Shown piece after piece: positions 59,587 to 64,000 of a stretch of 64,000 nt of DNA. The notes beneath the pieces are model-generated. The model was given only the letters and a program-made list of their open reading frames with translations, did no database searches and had not been told where the DNA came from. How positions within the stretch are numbered: position 1 is the first letter of the stretch; every line of letters starts with the position of its first letter. The translations under genes were made by a program, and so were the position numbers. Origin of the DNA: an uncultured Lachnospiraceae bacterium (GTDB taxonomy: Bacteria > Bacillota > Clostridia > Lachnospirales > Lachnospiraceae); assembly GCA_902476265.1 (NCBI GenBank), contig CABSCP010000005.1:62001-126000 (forward strand), read 5' to 3'.

Positions 59587-60015
59587 CTACAGTTCATTGA
59601 TGGAGAATAAATTCAACCCTATTTCTTCGTCAAAATATCTGTCCACCCTGCCGTCAATAAGACGAATCACCATTTCACAGGTGGCGCTCACCACCGCTCT
59701 GTTTAAATGGCCTCCGAACACTTCGCCCCTTTCGTTTCCGGCGCTCATGTGAATGTGGGTATAAAACGCATCGTTCATGGTGTTGATGGTTCCGGACAGG
59801 GAAACGATTTCAAAATTCCCATGAAATTCATTGGCCCGGTATTCCTTTTCTGCTGTCAGAAATACGCCTGCGGTAAAATCGCTGATTGCTCCCAGGGCAC
59901 TGACGCTTGCCAGCTTAATGTTTTCTTTCAGGGCGATTTCCTTTATCTGCGCCAGGATTTCTTCGCCTTTATCCATTCTCGCCACAATGGTATTTCCAAA
60001 TTTTCTGTATTCCAT
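59587..60015 (-). CDS. PPC/DUF296-domain protein
   Basis: A 142-aa trimeric small protein of the PPC family, found alone in bacteria and fused to AT-hooks in plants, with proposed DNA-binding or metal roles. It has 'IKLASVSALGAISDFTAGVF', 'HGNFEIVSLSGTINTMND', 'YTHIHMSAGNERGEVFGGHL' (conserved His cluster) and 'ATCEMVIRLIDG'. The ATG has AAAGGAGG 6 bp upstream. It lies after leuS and a hairpin, convergent with the FUSC gene, with no terminator in the 19-bp gap. Confidence 0.9.
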   Translation of the reverse strand: MEYRKFGNTIVARMDKGEEILAQIKEIALKENIKLASVSALGAISDFTAGVFLTAEKEYRANEFHGNFEIVSLSGTINTMNDAFYTHIHMSAGNERGEVFGGHLNRAVVSATCEMVIRLIDGRVDRYFDEEIGLNLFSINEL

Positions 60016-60034
60016 TTTGTTTCCTCCTTTACAG

Positions 60035-60062
60035 CAAAGGCGGGGATACCGCCCCGCCTTTG
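60035..60062. terminator. GC-rich hairpin between leuS and the PPC gene
   Basis: An 11-bp perfect stem CAAAGGCGGGG/CCCCGCCTTTG with a 6-base loop lies 20 bp past the leuS stop. No T-run follows on the minus strand, so termination may be partial. Confidence 0.55.
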
Positions 60063-60082
60063 TAACATACTTCTTCTGTCTT

Positions 60083-62500
60083 TTATTTCTGTACGATGTT
60101 CACCAGTCTGCCGGGCACATAGATTTCTTTCACGATATTGCCGGTCAGCTTGTCTGCAACTGCTTCTTTTCCGGCTGCGATGGCATCCTCTTTGGAAACA
60201 TCCGCAGGCAGTTTCACTGCAGCGCGCACTTTACCGTTTACCTGAACCGCGATTTCGATGACGGATTCCACGGTCTTTGCTTCGTCCCATTCCGGCCATG
60301 CCGCCTGATACAGACGGCCTTCATAACCCTGGATCTCCCAAAGTTCTTCCGTCATATGAGGCGCAACAGGATTCAACAGGATCAGAAGGGTCTTAAACTC
60401 ATCTCTGGTCACTTTGCCTGCCTTATACATATCGTTGATCAAAGACATCATGGCTGCGATGCCGGTGTTGTATTTCAGGCTTTCGTAGTCATTGGAAACC
60501 TTCTTGATGGTCTGATGCATCCTGGTTTCCAGCTCTTTGGAATACCCGGTTTCCTCTGTCACAAGCTCCTGCAGCTTCCATACTCTGTCCAAGAATCTGC
60601 GGCAGCCCTTCACGCCTTCCTGGCTCCAGGATGCGCTGAGTTCAAAGGCGCCGATGAACATTTCATAGGTGCGCAGGGTATCCGCGCCGAATTCATTCAC
60701 GATATCGTCCGGATTCACCACGTTTCCGCGGGATTTACTCATCTTTTCTCCGTTTTCTCCCAGGATCATGCCATGGGAGGTCCGTTTCTGGTAAGGTTCG
60801 GGACAGGGCACAACACCCTGGTCATATAAGAACTTATGCCAGAATCTGGAATAAAGAAGATGCAGAGTGGTATGCTCCATACCGCCGTTATACCAGTCTA
60901 CGGGCAGCCAGTATTTGAGCGCTTCCGGACTTGCCAGCGCCTGATTGTTGTGGGGATCGATATATCTTAAATAATACCAGGAAGAACCTGCCCACTGAGG
61001 CATGGTATCTGTTTCCCGCTCTGCCGGGCCGCCGCAGCAGGGACAGGTGGTCTGCACCCAGCTCTTCATGGCCGCCAGCGGAGATTCCCCGTTATCGGTG
61101 GGCATATAACTTTCCACCTCCGGAAGTTCCAGCGGAAGCGCATCTTCGGGAACCGGCACATAGCCGCACTTTTCACATTTTACGATAGGAATGGGCTCGC
61201 CCCAGTAACGCTGTCTGGAAAATACCCAGTCTCTCAGCTTGTAATTGGTTTTGGGAGTGCCGATGCCCTCTTTTGCCAGATTCTCGATGATGGCCTGTTT
61301 TGCCTGCGCCACTTCCATGCCGTTTAAGAAGCCGGAATTGACCAGCTTGCCCGTGGCTACATCCGTGAAGGCCGCTTCATTCACATCCACCGGACCCTGG
61401 GAGCTTTCCACCACCTGAATAATGGGCATTTCAAACTTCTTCGCAAATTCCCAGTCCCTTTCATCATGGGCGGGAACCGCCATGATGGCGCCGGTCCCAT
61501 AGCTCATGAGTACGTAATCGGAAACCCAGATTGGGATTTCGGTATTGTTTACCGGGTTTATCGCTGTAAGGCCGGCAATCTTCACGCCTGTCTTTTCCTT
61601 TGCCAGTTCGGAACGCTCAAAATCGGATTTCTTTGCCGCCTGTTCCTGATAGGCCCGGATTTCATCCATATTTTCAATTTCATCCGCAAACTGCGCGATA
61701 TAAGGATGTTCGGGAGAAATGACCATATAGGTGACGCCGAACAGGGTGTCCGGTCTGGTGGTATATATGCGGAGTTTTTCTTCTTTCCCTTTGATGGGAA
61801 AATCCACTTCCGCGCCCTGGGAACGGCCGATCCAGTTTTTCTGGGAAACCTTCACACGTTCAATATAATCTACACCGTCCAGACCGTCGATCAGCTTATC
61901 CGCGTATTCCGTGATTTTTAACATCCACTGGCTCTTGACTTTACGTACCACTTCCGCACCGCATCGTTCACAGTGCCCGTTCACCACTTCTTCGTTGGCA
62001 AGACCTACCTTACAGGAAGTGCACCAGTTGATGGGCATTTCCGATTTGTAGGCAAGGCCTGCCTTGAACAATTTTAAAAAGATCCACTGGGTCCAGTGAT
62101 AATAGTTGGGATCCGTGGTGTTGATCTCTCTGTCCCAGTCAAAAGAATAACCCAAAGACTGCAGCTGCTCCTTAAAACGTGTAACATTGTTCTTCGTCAC
62201 GATCTTGGGATGAATGTGGTTTTTGATGGCATAGTTCTCGGTGGGAAGGCCAAATGCATCCCAGCCCATGGGATAGAGGACATTATACCCTTCCATCCTT
62301 CTCTTTCTCGCCACGATATCCAGCGCGGTATAGGGACGGGGATGCCCCACATGCAGACCCTGCCCGGAAGGATAAGGAAATTCCACCAGCGCATAATATT
62401 TCGGTTTGGAATAATCATCTGTTGCGGCAAAAGCCTTTTCCTCATCCCAGATCTTCTGCCATTTCTTTTCAATCTCTTTGGGATTGTATACTTTTTCCAT
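60083..62500 (-). CDS. leuS: leucyl-tRNA synthetase
   Basis: It charges tRNA-Leu. A class I enzyme of 805 aa, normal for bacteria. Signatures: the HIGH-type motif 'YPSGQGLHVGHPRPYTALD' (residues 43-61), the editing domain with 'TRPDTLFGVTYMV' and 'AHDERDWEFAKKF', zinc-binding cysteines (CEKCG, CPCCGG) and the KMSKS motif in 'GEKMSKSRGNVVNPDD'. The ATG has GGAGGAG 5 bp upstream. Expression is controlled by a T-box leader that reads uncharged tRNA-Leu. Confidence 0.98.
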   Translation of the reverse strand: MEKVYNPKEIEKKWQKIWDEEKAFAATDDYSKPKYYALVEFPYPSGQGLHVGHPRPYTALDIVARKRRMEGYNVLYPMGWDAFGLPTENYAIKNHIHPKIVTKNNVTRFKEQLQSLGYSFDWDREINTTDPNYYHWTQWIFLKLFKAGLAYKSEMPINWCTSCKVGLANEEVVNGHCERCGAEVVRKVKSQWMLKITEYADKLIDGLDGVDYIERVKVSQKNWIGRSQGAEVDFPIKGKEEKLRIYTTRPDTLFGVTYMVISPEHPYIAQFADEIENMDEIRAYQEQAAKKSDFERSELAKEKTGVKIAGLTAINPVNNTEIPIWVSDYVLMSYGTGAIMAVPAHDERDWEFAKKFEMPIIQVVESSQGPVDVNEAAFTDVATGKLVNSGFLNGMEVAQAKQAIIENLAKEGIGTPKTNYKLRDWVFSRQRYWGEPIPIVKCEKCGYVPVPEDALPLELPEVESYMPTDNGESPLAAMKSWVQTTCPCCGGPAERETDTMPQWAGSSWYYLRYIDPHNNQALASPEALKYWLPVDWYNGGMEHTTLHLLYSRFWHKFLYDQGVVPCPEPYQKRTSHGMILGENGEKMSKSRGNVVNPDDIVNEFGADTLRTYEMFIGAFELSASWSQEGVKGCRRFLDRVWKLQELVTEETGYSKELETRMHQTIKKVSNDYESLKYNTGIAAMMSLINDMYKAGKVTRDEFKTLLILLNPVAPHMTEELWEIQGYEGRLYQAAWPEWDEAKTVESVIEIAVQVNGKVRAAVKLPADVSKEDAIAAGKEAVADKLTGNIVKEIYVPGRLVNIVQK

Positions 62501-62554
62501 ACTGCTCCTCCTGCTGCTTTTTCCTGATACGACAAAAATTGTTGGAATTCATCG

Positions 62555-62602
62555 TAAAAACAGGCCCTTTCTCTCTAAAAAATATAGAGACGAAAGGGCC
62601 TG
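62555..62602 (-). terminator. T-box terminator hairpin of leuS
   Basis: A long stem (62561-62577 with 62585-62602, one small bulge) around a loop of A/T, followed on the minus strand by TTTTTAC. It is the competing structure of the T-box antiterminator. Confidence 0.85.
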
Positions 62603-62830
62603 ACTGTTTCGCGGTACCACTCTATTTCACAAAGGCTGTTGGGAGTTCCTTCGTGCACCTTAAATGCCTGTAACGGGGCGTCCGCTCTCCACTACTTGCC
62701 TGACAGCGTTGGCAGAGAGAGCTCAGAGGCCAGTTCAGAGCGCATTCATTACCGTCTCGCACCCTCCGGCGGCTCTCTGAAAATAATGCTTCCCCTACTA
62801 ATTCCTCGTCATCACCTGACTCTTTTTTCA
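62555..62830 (-). ncRNA. T-box riboswitch leader, leucine-specific
   Basis: The T-box sequence is present on the minus strand as AGAGTGGTACCGCG (near 62608-62622), followed by the terminator hairpin. Upstream lies the stem I region beginning near AGAGAGCCG. In the expected specifier loop GAA is followed by CTG (62731-62733 on the plus strand as CAG), a leucine codon, which suits the leuS gene downstream. Uncharged tRNA-Leu would stabilise the antiterminator and raise leuS expression. Confidence 0.85.
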
Positions 62831-62873
62831 ATTCCGGTCCCTGTTTTGATCTCATGGGACAAAACATGCTAAT

Positions 62874-62902
62874 ATTGTAGCGTTACACACAATGTTTGTC
62901 AA
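62874..62902 (-). promoter_or_regulatory. promoter of the T-box-leuS transcript
   Basis: Minus strand: perfect TTGACA at 62897-62902, 17-bp spacer, TACAAT at 62874-62879, just before the T-box leader. Confidence 0.85.
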
Positions 62903-62940
62903 GCAGTTCTTGGTTTCCGCCTCTGCCTTTACAGAATCCA

Positions 62941-64000
62941 CTATTTGCCGATACTGCTGATCATGTTGATCCCGTAGCCCTCTTCATAGGAAATGTTCAC
63001 CCGGTCTCCCTCTTTCAGGCGGATGACCCCATGCAGTTTTTCATCGCTCACGTCCGCATCAAAAATCTCTTCGTTGCCCTGCAGGCAAATATAATAATGC
63101 GTGTTTCCTTCGATGACTACCGGTGCGATCACTTCAATGACGCCGGTGACTTTTTTCTGATCCGCCGCCTGCTGGCTGACGATGCCGTTGGTGGAAAGCA
63201 GTTCATTATAGTTCTTCTCACATTCCTTCACCGTATCGCCGATGGCAACCCACTGGTATTTCTGGATATTGATCATGGCGTATTTCTTCACCAGACCCGC
63301 GCCGTCCTTCAATGCCACAAAGTAGGTCGGCTCACCGGAAATATTCAAAAGCAGCGGGAATGTGGCCCTGTAGTTTAAGTTCTGTACCTGGCCTTCCGCC
63401 GATGACATGGCGGATGTCTCCGTAGCGCCCTCCACTTTATAATAACGGGCTTCCATGGTTCTCTGGTTGATCAGGACAAATCCCACATTGGACTGATCCC
63501 CGTTGACACTGGTGAGGCCGGTATAAACCCAGACATCATCGTCCAGCGCAATATAGTTATATCCTGTGGTGGTCTTCAGGCAATCCTTCTGTCCCAGCAC
63601 GCTGTTGAAAAATCCGTGGACCAGCACGCCGTGATAATCATACAGCTGCATCAGAAGCTCCGCCGAATACACCTTATCCACCCACTGGGGGACATCCTCC
63701 ACCGCGTAGTCCACGCATTCCCCGGTAATCGCGTTGCACAGAACAACACGTCCCACCGTCTGGCCTCCAAACAGGCCGATATTGAACTTTTTCACCGGAC
63801 ATACCCAGTAGGGTGTACCCGTATCGTCAATTTCAAAGAAAAGCTGGTCGTCAAAGATATAAGTCGGATAATTGAACCGCAGATGACGGTATAAATTCCT
63901 GTTAAAATATTCCGATTTGGAATAACGGATTCCCTGATCCAGCATGACGATCTCCGTATCCTGAGTGGTCATGTCGATCATCACATAGCCGGGAATCCCG
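62941..64000 (-). CDS. C-terminal part of an unidentified protein (5' end beyond window)
   Basis: At least 353 codons, open to the window edge. The frame continues past the first in-window ATG as ...GIPGYVMIDMTTQDTEIV, so the true start lies outside. The visible part is soluble, tyrosine- and aspartate-rich, with beta-type segments ('LRFNYPTYIFDDQLFFEID', 'TGTPYWVCPVKKFNIGLFGG', 'YNYIALDDDVWVYTGL') and an OB-like end ('VIRLKEGDRVNISYEEGYG'). I do not recognise the family; I recall similar large proteins from Lachnospiraceae annotated only as hypothetical. It stops 38 bp before the leuS promoter. Confidence 0.75.
   Translation of the reverse strand, partial: GIPGYVMIDMTTQDTEIVMLDQGIRYSKSEYFNRNLYRHLRFNYPTYIFDDQLFFEIDDTGTPYWVCPVKKFNIGLFGGQTVGRVVLCNAITGECVDYAVEDVPQWVDKVYSAELLMQLYDYHGVLVHGFFNSVLGQKDCLKTTTGYNYIALDDDVWVYTGLTSVNGDQSNVGFVLINQRTMEARYYKVEGATETSAMSSAEGQVQNLNYRATFPLLLNISGEPTYFVALKDGAGLVKKYAMINIQKYQWVAIGDTVKECEKNYNELLSTNGIVSQQAADQKKVTGVIEVIAPVVIEGNTHYYICLQGNEEIFDADVSDEKLHGVIRLKEGDRVNISYEEGYGINMISSIGK

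Overview
The window reads as chromosome of a spore-forming, strictly anaerobic Firmicute, most likely a Lachnospiraceae-type Clostridium relative. The reasons are the yqfC/yqfD sporulation genes, a Rex repressor, an NfnAB-type electron-bifurcating transhydrogenase, formate-THF ligase with FolD, a Re-type citrate synthase beside NADP-isocitrate dehydrogenase, and a T-box in front of leuS. Assignment to a family is inference. Most genes lie on the minus strand in long, tightly packed operons with strong Shine-Dalgarno (SD) sequences. No tRNA, rRNA, CRISPR array, intact insertion sequence or prophage was seen.

Layout. 1-1.15 kb: 3' part of miaB. 1.2-5.5 kb: an AT-richer sugar locus with a LacI regulator, a sucrose-family PTS EIIBC, three LacI-type operators, an alpha/beta hydrolase and decayed coding remnants including a GH32 piece. 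5.5-10.7 kb: proB-DUF896-formyl-THF cycloligase-proA-ldh-pepT. 10.7-13.6 kb: two overlapping FAD oxidoreductases. 13.7-19.6 kb: a BofC-like protein, a MOP flippase, ybeY, phoH, yqfD, yqfC, rlmH. 19.7-30.5 kb: two zinc-ribbon membrane proteins around nfnAB, then folD, fhs, ftsK/spoIIIE and tepA. 30.6-39.5 kb: a membrane protein, metY, yebC, a CNNM/CBS protein, an orphan mazF, alr, nnrDE and rex. 39.5-40.4 kb: about 840 bp without an intact gene, holding the rex promoter, a hairpin-rich leader with a 60-bp tandem repeat, an ABC-F gene remnant, a terminator and a perfect 16-bp inverted repeat.

40.4-48.2 kb: a DUF1703-type AAA ATPase, an intact ABC-F ATPase (plus strand), gtrA, then the citrate synthase-gntR-icd operon whose promoter carries a GntR-type palindrome. 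48.2-51.2 kb: a propeptide-less subtilase divergent from a Cys/Gly-rich 81-residue protein with a sigma-K-like promoter, two uncharacterised proteins and a sugar O-acetyltransferase. 51.3-56.2 kb: an ABC exporter (ATPase plus FtsX-type permease) and its two-component system; the two promoters share a 32-bp element. 56.2-57.4 kb: a YtrA-like GntR gene followed by an ABC ATPase/permease pair collapsed by an internal deletion. 57.6-64 kb: a FUSC-like membrane protein, a PPC/DUF296 protein, T-box-controlled leuS and a partial unknown gene.

How it fits together. Redox and carbon balance recur (rex, ldh, nfnAB, icd, Re-citrate synthase, C1-folate genes), next to proline synthesis, cell-wall precursor supply (alr) and sporulation. 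The accessory spots show decay: the sugar locus, the ABC-F remnant and the collapsed YtrA-type operon. I saw no clearly new multi-gene defence or biosynthetic system. The best leads are the shared two-component promoter element, the rex leader repeats, the Cys-rich late-sporulation candidate cluster and the RBS-masking hairpin before tepA.
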